Source: Candidatus Koribacter versatilis Ellin345 (GTDB lineage: Bacteria; Acidobacteriota; Terriglobia; Terriglobales; Acidobacteriaceae). Taken from it: a stretch of 64,000 bases of DNA. The stretch is taken from assembly GCF_000014005.1 (NCBI RefSeq), contig NC_008009.1:2170001-2234000 (forward strand), in the 5' to 3' direction. The notes under the pieces are model-generated. The model was not told the DNA's origin and did not search any database. It saw only the letters and a list, made by a program, of their open reading frames with translations. How positions within the stretch are numbered: the first letter of the stretch is position 1; the number at the start of each line of letters is the position of its first letter. This document shows, piece by piece, positions 1 through 8,408 of this stretch. Made by a program: the position numbers and the translations under genes.

Positions 1-337
1 ACGCCATCGCGGCAAACGCGAGCACATTTTGGTATCCGCCCTGGCCAGCCAAGCCGTTGTGGATATGCACTTTGACCATCGCCACCAGCATGTCCACCAT
101 CACGAGCAGCGCGGCGATCCGCGTGCCAAAGCCCACGATCAGCAGGATGCCGCCGAGGAATTCAGCCGCTATCGAGAGATACGCCAGCCATCCCGGCATT
201 CCGAGATGAGCCACCATCTCGACGTGGTGACTCATGCCTCCATGGATCTTTTGCCAGCCGTGCACCGCCATGATCAGGCCGAGCACAACTCGCAGCGCGA
301 GCAATCCCAACGGTTGTAATCGATTTAGGAATCCCAC
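1..337 (-). CDS. DoxX family membrane protein (C-terminal end beyond window)
   Basis: The 112 visible codons start at a GTG at 337, preceded by GGAG eight bases upstream, and read off the left edge of the window. The protein begins with VGFLNRLQPLGLLALRVVLG and continues with a MAVHGWQKI segment and two hydrophobic stretches (AAEFLGGILLIVGFGTRIAA and the following MVDMLVAMV). The LRxxLG...HGxxK layout is typical of DoxX/SURF4-like four-helix inner-membrane proteins. It begins three bases after the stop of the upstream reductase, so the two are probably co-transcribed. The family is linked to redox or sulfur metabolism, but the substrate here cannot be read from sequence. Confidence 0.75.
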   Translation of the reverse strand, partial: MGFLNRLQPLGLLALRVVLGLIMAVHGWQKIHGGMSHHVEMVAHLGMPGWLAYLSIAAEFLGGILLIVGFGTRIAALLVMVDMLVAMVKVHIHNGLAGQGGYQNVLAFAAMA

Positions 338-340
338 TGC

Positions 341-1519
341 TTACGCTCCGACCTCGCATTCCTCAGGTTGTGCGACTGCCACTTCGTACGCGATCGGCAG
401 GCCGCGCTGCGCCATCTCGTCGAGGAACTTTTCGGCGGGAACATCGCGTTCCTGCAGGACGTCGCCACGCTTAGTGATCTCGCCGCTTGCCATCATCTGC
501 AGAACGATCGAAGCGGGCCACGCGGTGGTGCGCATCATCGAGGTCAGTTTCGTCTCGGGATCGGTCTTGTCAATTAAGGTGAACGAAGCGACCTCACCGT
601 TTTGATGCGCCTCGACGCGCAGGATCGTGGCCTCCGACGCATCGTCCACGAACTTCTCCAGGAAGAGGCTCGTAGTCATTTGGCGCGGAGTGATTTCGTG
701 CTGCCCGATCTTGCGCTTTTCGCTGGAGAAGAACCCGAAGTCATAAAGGCTGCGAATCATTGCGCAGTGGCCCTTGTAGCGGATCGTCTTTTCGAAGCAT
801 TCGCCCACGTTCTTGCCGAAGGTCTCCGGCATGGTGGAGGTGCCGCCCGAGGTGTGAAACGCTTCCAGCGCCGGCCATCCCTCGATATTGAACTCTTCGA
901 TTTCGCTCAGCGGATCGATCATGGTGAGCTCACCGTCGCGCAGGATTCGCGCCGGTTCGCAGTATTCGTTAATCAGGCCTTCCACGGAAAACACGAGCTG
1001 ATAGTTAAACGGGGCCTTCGGATTCTGCGGCAATCCGCCGACGTAAACCTTCAACGAATCGGCCCTGCCACCAACGCGACGCAGCAATTCGCCACCCAGG
1101 ATGGAAGCCATGCCGGGCGAGAGCCCGCAATCCGGCGCAAGGCCAACGCCGTTCTTCTTCGCTTCCTGTGCCAGCTCAAGCGTCTGGCGAACCACAACGT
1201 TGTTTCCACCAAGATCGGCAAAATGACACTTGCTCTCGATCGCCGTCTTAGCCAGCCCGAGATTGAAGAAGTAGGGAACCGCCGACAAAACGCCGTCATG
1301 GCCCTTCATCAGTTGCGCGACCTTCTCCAGGTCGGCAGCATCAACAGAAGCGCCCTCCACCTTCTTGTTATCCGTAAGGTTGTTGATGCGCTCTACCGCC
1401 TCTGCGACGCGCCTGGCATCGGAATCGGCCAGCGTCACCTCGGATACCTGCGGCTGTCGCGCCATGTCGTACGCAGCAGCCGAGCCCATCATTCCAGCCC
1501 CAATTACCAGTAACTTCAT
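341..1519 (-). CDS. Saccharopine dehydrogenase family reductase
   Basis: This 392-residue protein opens with a Rossmann nucleotide-binding motif, VIGAGMMGSAAA (residues 5-16), followed by an acidic residue at the end of strand 2 (LADSD). Further motifs such as CHFADLGGN and LAPDCGLSPGMAS fit the saccharopine dehydrogenase / lysine 6-dehydrogenase-like family, which handles NAD(P)-linked oxidation of amino acid adducts. A strong GAGGG Shine-Dalgarno lies six bases before the ATG. There is no adjacent lysine biosynthesis gene; the DoxX gene follows at three bases. Lysine 6-dehydrogenase, saccharopine reductase or another amino acid dehydrogenase are all possible, so only the family is assigned. 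Confidence 0.85.
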   Translation of the reverse strand: MKLLVIGAGMMGSAAAYDMARQPQVSEVTLADSDARRVAEAVERINNLTDNKKVEGASVDAADLEKVAQLMKGHDGVLSAVPYFFNLGLAKTAIESKCHFADLGGNNVVVRQTLELAQEAKKNGVGLAPDCGLSPGMASILGGELLRRVGGRADSLKVYVGGLPQNPKAPFNYQLVFSVEGLINEYCEPARILRDGELTMIDPLSEIEEFNIEGWPALEAFHTSGGTSTMPETFGKNVGECFEKTIRYKGHCAMIRSLYDFGFFSSEKRKIGQHEITPRQMTTSLFLEKFVDDASEATILRVEAHQNGEVASFTLIDKTDPETKLTSMMRTTAWPASIVLQMMASGEITKRGDVLQERDVPAEKFLDEMAQRGLPIAYEVAVAQPEECEVGA

Positions 1520-1581
1520 ATAAGGCCCTCAGTTTTAAATGACAACTAATTAGCTTAAATCATCGCACCACAATGTTGGTA

Positions 1582-1608
1582 CCCCAGCCTTCCCGAAGGG
1601 AGGCTGGG
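1582..1608. other. Strong hairpin in divergent promoter region
   Basis: An inverted repeat pairs CCCAGCCT (1583-1590) with AGGCTGGG (1601-1608), extended inwards by CCC/GGG pairs around a GAA loop. It sits between the divergently transcribed reductase (start 1519) and the membrane protein (start 1608 or 1641). There is no T tract, so it is not a normal intrinsic terminator. If translation of the membrane protein began at GTG 1608, its GGGAGG ribosome site would be buried in this stem. That is one reason to prefer the ATG at 1641. Confidence 0.5.
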
Positions 1609-1640
1609 TGAACACAAACTCCTCTAGTATCCTGTCTCCA

Positions 1641-2714
1641 ATGCCTCGCCCATCCGCTTTCGGCCGTGGATTTCGCACGCTGCGTCGCGAGCCCGCGGTG
1701 CTTGCCGCGGAGATCGGATGGCGCTGGCTCTTTGGCGGCATCGCAACCGCACTGCTGCTTTGGGCGACGCTTTCGTTCCTTCACGCGGTTGACGTTTCGC
1801 GCTCCAACCAATTCCTGCTGGGCACGCTCAATCCCGAACTGATGAGCTACGCCCTGCGCGACATGTTCCACGGCAAATGGTGGATGTTCGCACGCCTCAC
1901 TGCCATCGTAAGCATCTCGCTGTCGTTACTGTGGATTATCACCGCGACCATCGCCCGCTCGGTAACCACGCGCGTGCTGGTTGAGCGCGCAGCGGAAGAT
2001 TACGAGACCGAACGCGAGACCGCTCCCAACCTCGGTGCGATCTTCGGCATTCAGTTCGTCCGCATTGCACTGCTGTGGATCGGCCTCGCTGCTTATTTCT
2101 TAAGCTCGCTGATTGCCGCTCGGCTCACCGTGCGCGGCTCTGAAACGCATACCGGTGCATTCCTCGTCCTCTTCCTGTGCATGTTCAGCGTGGCAGCAAT
2201 CGTCCTTTCGTTCTTCAACTGGATATTGTTTCTCGCGCCGATCTTCGCCATCCGCGATTCGCTCTCCTTCACCTCAGCGACGATCGAAGCCTGGCAGTTC
2301 TCCCGGGCTCGCGCCGGTAGCCTCTTCGGCTTGAACCTCGCACATGCAGGCTTCCGTCTCGTCTGGCTGGTATTCATGAGCGGCGTGATCTTCGTGCCGT
2401 TCGGCTTCGCCCGCATCCTCCCGAAGTCCGTTGTACTCCTCGCGACCGTCGTTCTCTCTCTCGTATACTTCGCCGTCGCCGATGCACTGTTCGTAGCCCG
2501 CTGGGCGGGCTTCATCGAGATAGCTGAACAGGAACTTCATCCGGAGCCCGAGGTGCCGCCGCAGCCCTTCTACCAGCCGCCCGCGCCGCAGGAAACGATG
2601 CCCCAGGATGCGGAGATCGAGGCAGCCACGTTTGAAGGAGCGCAAATCGGGGCCGACCCCGAGCCTTTCGACGTAGAACCTACGTCCGTCCCTCCGGAAA
2701 CTCCCGGAAACTAA
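1641..2714 (+). CDS. Multi-pass membrane protein, unknown function
   Basis: The protein is 357 residues from the ATG at 1641; a GTG at 1608 would add 11 residues. It has about six hydrophobic segments, for example WLFGGIATALLLWATLSFL, ARLTAIVSISLSLLWIITA and VVLLATVVLSLVYFAVADAL, and ends in a hydrophilic proline- and glutamate-rich tail of about 60 residues. No catalytic motif is visible. The shape resembles general inner-membrane proteins of the glycerophosphoryl-diester-phosphodiesterase-membrane or DUF975 type, but I cannot assign a family. guaA follows in the same direction after about 40 bases, so the two could share a transcript. Confidence 0.75.
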   Translation: MPRPSAFGRGFRTLRREPAVLAAEIGWRWLFGGIATALLLWATLSFLHAVDVSRSNQFLLGTLNPELMSYALRDMFHGKWWMFARLTAIVSISLSLLWIITATIARSVTTRVLVERAAEDYETERETAPNLGAIFGIQFVRIALLWIGLAAYFLSSLIAARLTVRGSETHTGAFLVLFLCMFSVAAIVLSFFNWILFLAPIFAIRDSLSFTSATIEAWQFSRARAGSLFGLNLAHAGFRLVWLVFMSGVIFVPFGFARILPKSVVLLATVVLSLVYFAVADALFVARWAGFIEIAEQELHPEPEVPPQPFYQPPAPQETMPQDAEIEAATFEGAQIGADPEPFDVEPTSVPPETPGN

Positions 2715-2756
2715 CTTCCTGCTTTACACTCTTTGTCACCTCTGAGAAACTCAAAA

Positions 2757-4304
2757 GTGGACACCCAATCAATCGTCATCCTCGACTTCGGTTCGCAATA
2801 TACCCAGCTGATTGCGCGCCGCATCCGTGAACAGAACGTCTTCTCGGTTGTCCTTCCGTGCACCGCTAAGCTCGACGAAATCCAGAAATACAATCCTGCC
2901 GCGATCATTCTCTCGGGCGGACCTTCGTCGGTTTACGACGCCGATGCGCCGCCGGCCGATCCGCAGGTGCTGCACCAGGGCCTGCCAGTGCTCGGCATCT
3001 GCTACGGCCTGCACTGGATGACCCATAATCTCGGCGGCAACGTGCGTCCGGGCGCGAAGCGCGAGTACGGCCACGCCGAAGTCGAGATCGTCAAAGACTC
3101 GCCGCTCTTCGCGCACCTCACCGGACCGCTACAGGTCTGGATGTCGCACGGGGATGAGGCCGACAAACTTCCAGATGGCTTCACGCTCTTTGCGCAGTCT
3201 CCGAACGCTCTCGCCGGAATGCATAATCTCGAAAAGAACTGGTACGCGATCCAGTTCCATCCGGAAGTTCACCACACCCGGCAGGGAACTGAGATCCTTC
3301 GCAACTTCCTCTTCGAGATCGTCAAGATCAAGCCTAACTGGACGCCCGCGCGCTTCATCGACGAAACCGTCGAGTCCATCCGCAAACAAGTGGGCGATGG
3401 CCACGTGATTTGCGGCCTCTCCGGCGGCGTTGATTCTTCGGTCGCCGCAACCCTCGTCCATCGCGCCATCGGCAAGCAGCTCACCTGCATCTTCGTGAAC
3501 AACGGCGTGCTGCGCATGAACGAGTTCGAGAGCGTGCAGACCAACCTGCGCGACAAACTTGGCCTCAACATCGTCGGCGTGGATGCCACCGATCGTTTCC
3601 TCGGTAAACTCGCCGGCGTCACTGAGCCGGAGAAGAAGCGCAAGATCATCGGCAACGAATTCATCGCGGTCTTCGAAGAAGAAGCGCACCGCATCGAACA
3701 AGAAAGCGGCAAGGTCGACTGGCTCGTGCAAGGCACGCTCTATCCCGATGTCATCGAGTCACAGTCGGTGCGTGGCCCGTCGCAGGTTATCAAGAGCCAC
3801 CACAACGTCGGCGGCTTGCCGGAGAAAATGAAGCTCAAGCTGATCGAGCCATTGCGCGATCTGTTCAAAGACGAAGTGCGCCGCATTGGCCGCGACCTCG
3901 GCATGCCGGAAGACGTGCTCAATCGCCAGCCCTTTCCTGGTCCCGGACTTGCGGTTCGCATCCTCGGCGAAGTCACCGCCGACCGGGTTGCGCTTCTGCA
4001 GAAGGCGGACCACATCGTGGTCAGCGAGATCAAGCGTGCCGGACTCTACAACAAAATCTGGCAGTCATTCGCGGTGCTGCTTCCAGTGATGTCCGTGGGC
4101 GTGATGGGCGACCAACGAACATACGCGTACACCTGCGCGATTCGCAGCGTTCACTCGGAAGACGGCATGACTGCCGATTGGGTCCCGCTCCCGTACGACG
4201 TGCTGAAGGCGATGAGCAATCGCATCGTCAACGAGGTGAAGGGAATCAACCGCGTGGTTTACGACATCACGTCGAAACCGCCGGGAACGATTGAGTGGGA
4301 GTAG
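2757..4304 (+). CDS. guaA: GMP synthase (glutamine-hydrolysing)
   Basis: GuaA converts XMP, ATP and glutamine to GMP. From the GTG at 2757 it is 515 residues, close to the family norm; a TTG at 2733 would add eight atypical residues. The N-terminal class I amidotransferase domain shows GGPSSVYD, the nucleophile Cys82 (GICYG) and the His168/Glu170 pair (FHPEVHH). The ATP-pyrophosphatase P-loop SGGVDSS starts at Ser222. The C-terminal dimerisation domain has PFPGPGLAVRILGE and ends in the conserved KPPGTIEWE. The residue usually Gln after the nucleophile (CYGMQ) is His here (CYGLHW). No purine riboswitch is visible upstream. Confidence 0.97.
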   Translation: MDTQSIVILDFGSQYTQLIARRIREQNVFSVVLPCTAKLDEIQKYNPAAIILSGGPSSVYDADAPPADPQVLHQGLPVLGICYGLHWMTHNLGGNVRPGAKREYGHAEVEIVKDSPLFAHLTGPLQVWMSHGDEADKLPDGFTLFAQSPNALAGMHNLEKNWYAIQFHPEVHHTRQGTEILRNFLFEIVKIKPNWTPARFIDETVESIRKQVGDGHVICGLSGGVDSSVAATLVHRAIGKQLTCIFVNNGVLRMNEFESVQTNLRDKLGLNIVGVDATDRFLGKLAGVTEPEKKRKIIGNEFIAVFEEEAHRIEQESGKVDWLVQGTLYPDVIESQSVRGPSQVIKSHHNVGGLPEKMKLKLIEPLRDLFKDEVRRIGRDLGMPEDVLNRQPFPGPGLAVRILGEVTADRVALLQKADHIVVSEIKRAGLYNKIWQSFAVLLPVMSVGVMGDQRTYAYTCAIRSVHSEDGMTADWVPLPYDVLKAMSNRIVNEVKGINRVVYDITSKPPGTIEWE

Positions 4305-4626
4305 ACTTCGGCTAAACCGTTCATTCCAAGCCTTTTAATATTCAATTGTCAAAGAACTGCTTTGCCTTGCGGCAGGTGGGCTCTAGGCCCACTGTAACTT
4401 GCTACCTATTTCCAGAATATCAAATGGAAGGGGTTATTCGGCACGCAGAGGGTGGTCTGTATGCTGCTGATTGTAAGCTAGTTAAGGGGCATGTCCCACC
4501 ATCCGGGGTCTTGACAGACGACGTTTGTGGGATGGTTTTTCGGGCTAAGTACGGCTAAAGGGCTACGAAGAAATGACACAGCGATCTGACCGGCCGGCCG
4601 CGTCCTACCCGACCTTGCGTGCGCCT
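4305..4626. other. Intergenic region, no confident gene
   Basis: These 322 bases separate guaA from a convergent TPR gene and are more AT-rich than their surroundings. Three small inverted repeats follow one another: TGCC-TTGC-GGCA, GTGGGC-TCTAG-GCCCAC (4376-4392), and ACCATCC (4498-4504) with GGATGGT (4530-4536) running into TTTTT. The last could act as the guaA transcript end, but its loop is long. A 70-codon frame from a TTG at 4346 has no recognisable product or ribosome site and was not called. Confidence 0.5.
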
Positions 4627-5379
4627 CTATTTCGACGCCACCGCCGTCTCCTGATCAATGCTGCTTAAGACTTCGCGCGCGAGCGCAATCATCGGCGCGC
4701 TGGTTTGCGGCGTGATGGACGCTTCCAACTCCACTCGAGCGGCAGCGTACTGATGGAGTCCGGCGAGTGCCCGCCCGCGGAGGAAATGAACGGCCGGAGC
4801 TACCTCGCGGTCGGCGCCCAGCAGGGACGCCTGATTGATCGCAGTTAGCGTGTGCTCGTAGTCGTGCTTGCCCATCCACGACTTCGACATCTCGTAATGC
4901 GTCTCCCACGAGGTGGCGTTGATGTCGTTGTAGTGGTTCAGATTGATGAGCGCCTCGTCGTACTTTCCAACGCGATTCAGCGCAGCGCCGTGATAGAGGA
5001 ACGTCAGTACAAACGTTGGGTCGATTTCAATGGAGCGCACGAAGTCCAAGTCGGCGGATTCGTATTGCTGCTGTTTTAACTTGATGTATCCGCGCAGGGT
5101 GAGCGCGTTGGGAAATCGTGGGGCGATGGCGAGCGCGGCGTCTGCTCGCTTCAGGGCTTCCTCAATGTGTCCTCTGCTGAACTCGCTGAGTGCTTTTGAA
5201 AACTGGTCGCGTGCTTTGTCAGGCACGCGGAGTTGCACAACCGAAATCGTGTCGTGCGGGTTTGACGGTCCGCGGGCAGCGTTTTGCGCCGCAGCGGCGC
5301 TGGTTAAGGTCCATACAACCAGGCAGGAGGAAACAGCAATCCTGCACCGAAAATCGGTGACTGCACTGCGTCTGCCCAT
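4627..5379 (-). CDS. Secreted TPR-repeat protein
   Basis: This 250-residue protein has an N-terminal signal peptide (RIAVSSCLVVWTLTSAAAA, cleavage probably after AAAAQ). At least three tetratricopeptide units follow between about residues 55 and 220: ALKRADAALAIAPRFPNALT, ADLDFVRSIEIDPTFVLTFL and ALINLNHYNDINATSWETHY. Such repeats mediate protein-protein contacts, here probably in the periplasm or at the outer membrane. An AGGA ribosome site lies eight bases before the ATG. No catalytic domain is present and the partner is unknown. It stands alone, convergent with guaA. Confidence 0.8.
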   Translation of the reverse strand: MGRRSAVTDFRCRIAVSSCLVVWTLTSAAAAQNAARGPSNPHDTISVVQLRVPDKARDQFSKALSEFSRGHIEEALKRADAALAIAPRFPNALTLRGYIKLKQQQYESADLDFVRSIEIDPTFVLTFLYHGAALNRVGKYDEALINLNHYNDINATSWETHYEMSKSWMGKHDYEHTLTAINQASLLGADREVAPAVHFLRGRALAGLHQYAAARVELEASITPQTSAPMIALAREVLSSIDQETAVASK

Positions 5380-5568
5380 GTCGCCATCCTGGTTTTGAAC
5401 AACCCCGACTAATGGGCGGGTACTTTAGGATTCTCGGCGCAGCACGTCAAGCAAATTCTTCGACACGATGTTTCGGTTGTGTCTCACTCGTCAAGGCTGT
5501 TGCGAATCTCTACAACAGACCGTAAAGGCGTGCCTTTCACCCGAAGTGCGGCTTTCGAGTTGCGCAGT

Positions 5569-7188
5569 TTACTCGAGTTCGACTTCGATCTTCTTTGCGT
5601 CGGCGTCGAGGCGCGTAATTTTGAAGCTGCGGATTTGGCCGGCACGGAGATCTTCAGACTTCGAACTCGCGGACGCACCGCTCTTCCACTTGTTTTGAAG
5701 CATGGAGGTAAGGGAAGAGAGATCGGCTTTCGCGGTGGCCGCCGCTGCGGGTTGAGCTGCCTTTTGCGTGAACTTGGCTTCGGCCTGGATGCCTTGGCCG
5801 AGTTCCGCGCGTCCGCGCTCGCCATTGACCTCGAGCACACGTCCGCTCACGATGTCGCCAAGTTTGTGCTCGGCGATGTATTCGTCGAGGCCGGTGGGGA
5901 TGAGCTGCTTCATGCTCAGCTTGATCTGGCGCTTCTCGGGATCGATCGCTAGGACCATCGCCTGCACGCGCTGGCCGAGCTTCACGACATCTTGCGGATG
6001 ATCTACGCGCTTGTCGCTGAGTTCACTGACGTGCACCATGCCTTCCACGCCTTCGGTCAACTGCACGAATGCGCCGAACTTTTGAACGCTGGTGACTGGG
6101 CCTTCAATTACGGTTCCGGCGGCGAACTTCTGTGACGCGTCTTTCCAGGGATCGCCGAGCGCCTGCTTCAGTCCGAGAGCAATGCGCTTTTCTGCCGGAT
6201 TGATGCCGAGGATGACAGCTTCGACGCTGTCGCCAGTTTTCAGGAGATCGCTGGGCTTGCGGACCTTTTTCGCCCATGACATTTCGGAGACGTGAATCAT
6301 TCCCTCGATACCGGGCTCAAGCTCAACGAATGCGCCGAAATCCATCAGGCGAGAGACCGTTCCGCGCACGCGGTCGCCGACTTTGTATTTCGACGGCACT
6401 GAGTCCCACGGATGCGGCTGAAGCTGTTTCATGCTCAGTGAAATGCGCCGCTTTTCGGGGTCGACTTTTATGACCTTGGCTTCGACTTCCTGGCCAACGG
6501 TCAGGACATCAGCCGGGCTGTTGACGCGCGACCACGAGATTTCAGCCACGTGCAGAAGGGCATCCACGCCGCCAATGTCTACGAACGCGCCGTAATCGGC
6601 GAGGCTTCGGACGGTGCCGTGAACAGTCGCGCCTTCCTGCAACTCTTCGTAGCGTCGGCCTTCCTGCGCGCGGGTTTCTTCTTCAAGAACGGCGCGACGG
6701 TCAACAACAACGTCTTCATCGGCTACATCGATCTTGGTGATGCGGCAACGAATTTCACTGCCGACGAGCTTTTCCATCTCGGCGGCATCGCGGGTGCCGG
6801 TACGCGAGGCGGGCATGAATGCACGTACGCCCACGTCAACGGTCACGCCGCCTTTTATAACGCCGGTTACGGTGCCCATGATGGTGGCTTCGTCAGCGAA
6901 GGCCTTCTCAAGCGCGGACCAGTCGGTGGGAATCTGCACCCGGGTGCGCGAGAGCAGATAATAGCCGCCCTCCGGATCGCGTCCGGCGATGGAAACCAGA
7001 AGCTTGTCGCCGGGATTTACGGGCTTGGTGAAAACCGAGACTGGCAGGGTGCCTTCGGTCTTGTAACCGATGTCCACGAAAACAAATTCATCGTTGACCG
7101 AGACGACGGTGCCTTCGATTTGGCCTTTGCTGTTACGCGCGTGGTCGTATTGCTTGAGGATGTCGCTGAAGTTATCGGAATCAGACAT
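5569..7188 (-). CDS. rpsA: 30S ribosomal protein S1
   Basis: S1 binds mRNA on the small ribosomal subunit. From the ATG at 7188 the protein is 539 residues with five clear S1 OB-fold repeats and a degenerate sixth. Typical repeat cores are DYGAFVDIGGVDALLHVAEI, DFGAFVELEPGIEGMIHVSE and KFGAFVQLTEGVEGMVHVSE, with linkers such as DPEKRRISLSMKQL. Repeats 1 and 2 are the divergent ribosome-binding type. The frame is open for another 70 codons upstream, but that stretch is low-complexity basic sequence, and MSDSDNFSDILKQYD is a normal S1-like start. No good Shine-Dalgarno precedes it, as is usual for rpsA. It is a single-gene unit here, without cmk. Confidence 0.95.
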   Translation of the reverse strand: MSDSDNFSDILKQYDHARNSKGQIEGTVVSVNDEFVFVDIGYKTEGTLPVSVFTKPVNPGDKLLVSIAGRDPEGGYYLLSRTRVQIPTDWSALEKAFADEATIMGTVTGVIKGGVTVDVGVRAFMPASRTGTRDAAEMEKLVGSEIRCRITKIDVADEDVVVDRRAVLEEETRAQEGRRYEELQEGATVHGTVRSLADYGAFVDIGGVDALLHVAEISWSRVNSPADVLTVGQEVEAKVIKVDPEKRRISLSMKQLQPHPWDSVPSKYKVGDRVRGTVSRLMDFGAFVELEPGIEGMIHVSEMSWAKKVRKPSDLLKTGDSVEAVILGINPAEKRIALGLKQALGDPWKDASQKFAAGTVIEGPVTSVQKFGAFVQLTEGVEGMVHVSELSDKRVDHPQDVVKLGQRVQAMVLAIDPEKRQIKLSMKQLIPTGLDEYIAEHKLGDIVSGRVLEVNGERGRAELGQGIQAEAKFTQKAAQPAAAATAKADLSSLTSMLQNKWKSGASASSKSEDLRAGQIRSFKITRLDADAKKIEVELE

Positions 7189-7244
7189 GCAGGAAAGAGT
7201 TCTCGCGAGTGGTGTAACAGAAAGGATATCACCTCGCGGCGATG

Positions 7245-7784
7245 CTAATTGTGCGGCGTGGAGTCGGTTTTTTGCGGCTCCGGTGCGGGCGTGGCCTGGG
7301 GAATGTTTTTGGTGAGAGCGAAGCTCTTCTCGATCTTGTCGAATTGGACGCGCAGGGAAGAATAAGCAGCATCGGATGTGGCGGCGAAGAAGCACCACCC
7401 CGATTTGGTTGCCACCACATGCACCAGGGTGTCCACGCTGCGTTCGTCGTAGGCCTGGAAGTTGACGAACACCCCGTCATCTCCACCGAGGGTCGCGACG
7501 CCTTTCTCGGTTTCCACGGCATTTACGTACGACTCTCCGGAAGCTCCCAGCGCCGCCTCTCCCACCTTCGCGGCGGAGGGTTGGCCGGGAATGTACATGA
7601 TATGAATCACCGAATCGCCCATGGTGAGCTTCATGTGGTCAGGCAGCTTGATCACGCGCCAACCAATTGGGACAGCGACGGTGAAGCGATGGTCGTCGTC
7701 ACTCACAATGTTTTGAGCTGCCGCAAGCGATGCCATTACCGAAGCCAGGAAGGTGAGAAGTAACGCGTATCGCAGTGTTCGCAT
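7245..7784 (-). CDS. Secreted protein of unknown function
   Basis: The 179-residue protein has a clear signal peptide (LRYALLLTFLASVMASLAAA-Q). The mature part has a FTVAVPIGWRVIKLPDHMKL segment, resembling the small PsbP/DUF1795-like alpha-beta fold often found in exported bacterial proteins, and a single Trp-Cys (GWCFFAATSD) before a charged C-terminal tail rich in Pro and Thr. I cannot assign a function. It lies 56 bases upstream of rpsA on the same strand, so read-through is possible. Confidence 0.7.
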   Translation of the reverse strand: MRTLRYALLLTFLASVMASLAAAQNIVSDDDHRFTVAVPIGWRVIKLPDHMKLTMGDSVIHIMYIPGQPSAAKVGEAALGASGESYVNAVETEKGVATLGGDDGVFVNFQAYDERSVDTLVHVVATKSGWCFFAATSDAAYSSLRVQFDKIEKSFALTKNIPQATPAPEPQKTDSTPHN

Positions 7785-7826
7785 GGCTCGGCGAGGTCCT
7801 TTCGGAGTGGCTTATCGCACTTTATA

Positions 7827-8291
7827 TCACTCGTCGCTGTTCTGGCTCTCTTTCGAATGCCATTCGATGAGGTGTTTCGTCAGCAGCACGAGCCCCACGA
7901 TTTGGGTCCACTCCGACACGATGTTGCCGGCTACCTGCCCCCACTTGCCATCGGGGGCCGAGCGCGCAAAGAGGAAGATCCATCCGGTGCCGGTTACGAG
8001 CAAAAACAGGGTGAGGGAATGGTCGTACACCCAAAGCAGAGGCTCGCGTAACAGTTTGGGGTCTGGATCTTTGCTCTCCGAAGAGCCTTTTTCGTAGAGA
8101 TGTTTGGTGGCGTAGATCATCACCACCATGCCCGTCCAGTCGGCGACGGCATTGCCGAAGAACGATCCCCAGTGGGTTTGCGGGTCCCAAAGGCTGTAGA
8201 GAACGATCCACAGCACCAGGATTCCGAGTGCCGTCAAACCGAGGCCATGGCGGTGCCAAAAGGTCGAGTGTCTGCCTTGTTTCCGCTTCAT
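7827..8291 (-). CDS. Small membrane protein with internal duplication
   Basis: The 154-residue protein has four predicted transmembrane helices arranged as two similar halves. Residues around HWGSFFGNAVADWTGMVV...TKHLYE and KWGQVAGNIVSEWTQIVG...TKHLIE align nearly position by position: WG, GN, V, D/E-W-T, then TKHL-x-E. This points to an ancient two-helix duplication. The conserved polar residues (Asn, Asp/Glu, Thr, Lys-His) would lie in or near the membrane. No known family is recognised. Its start at 8291 is divergent from the PadR regulator, so it may be a regulatory target. Confidence 0.7.
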   Translation of the reverse strand: MKRKQGRHSTFWHRHGLGLTALGILVLWIVLYSLWDPQTHWGSFFGNAVADWTGMVVMIYATKHLYEKGSSESKDPDPKLLREPLLWVYDHSLTLFLLVTGTGWIFLFARSAPDGKWGQVAGNIVSEWTQIVGLVLLTKHLIEWHSKESQNSDE

Positions 8292-8365
8292 ATGGATACT
8301 GAGAGGTAAGAAGCTGGTCGGAGAGTTGCAGCAAGTTACGCTAAATCAGCGCGTTACGAAATTGC

Positions 8366-8396
8366 TTGACAACATACTGTGTTACATACAGTATGT
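8366..8396 (+). promoter_or_regulatory. padR promoter with overlapping palindromic operator
   Basis: A consensus -35 hexamer TTGACA (8366-8371) is followed 17 bases later by a weak -10 (CAGTAT, 8389-8394). A perfect 9-base inverted repeat overlaps this spacing: ACATACTGT (8372-8380), seven bases, then ACAGTATGT (8388-8396). PadR-family operators are typically ATGT/ACAT-type palindromes at their own promoters, so this is very probably the autoregulatory site. The predicted transcription start is only about eight bases before the ATG at 8409, implying a nearly leaderless mRNA. Confidence 0.75.
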
Positions 8397-8408
8397 GACA
8401 CATCCTAT

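Noticed and set aside
602-1513. A 303-codon open frame on the + strand opposite the saccharopine-dehydrogenase-like gene
   Set aside because: The minus-strand frame has family motifs and a strong ribosome site; the + frame is a shadow caused by high GC codon bias.
4346-4558. A 70-codon frame after guaA
   Set aside because: TTG start, no ribosome site and no recognisable sequence in an AT-richer region with hairpins.
6550-7248. A 232-codon + strand frame inside rpsA
   Set aside because: S1 repeats on the minus strand explain the region; the long antisense frame follows from codon bias.
7189-7398. A 70-residue N-terminal extension of S1
   Set aside because: It is unlike S1 proteins and overlaps the end of the neighbouring secreted-protein gene; the ATG at 7188 gives a normal start.
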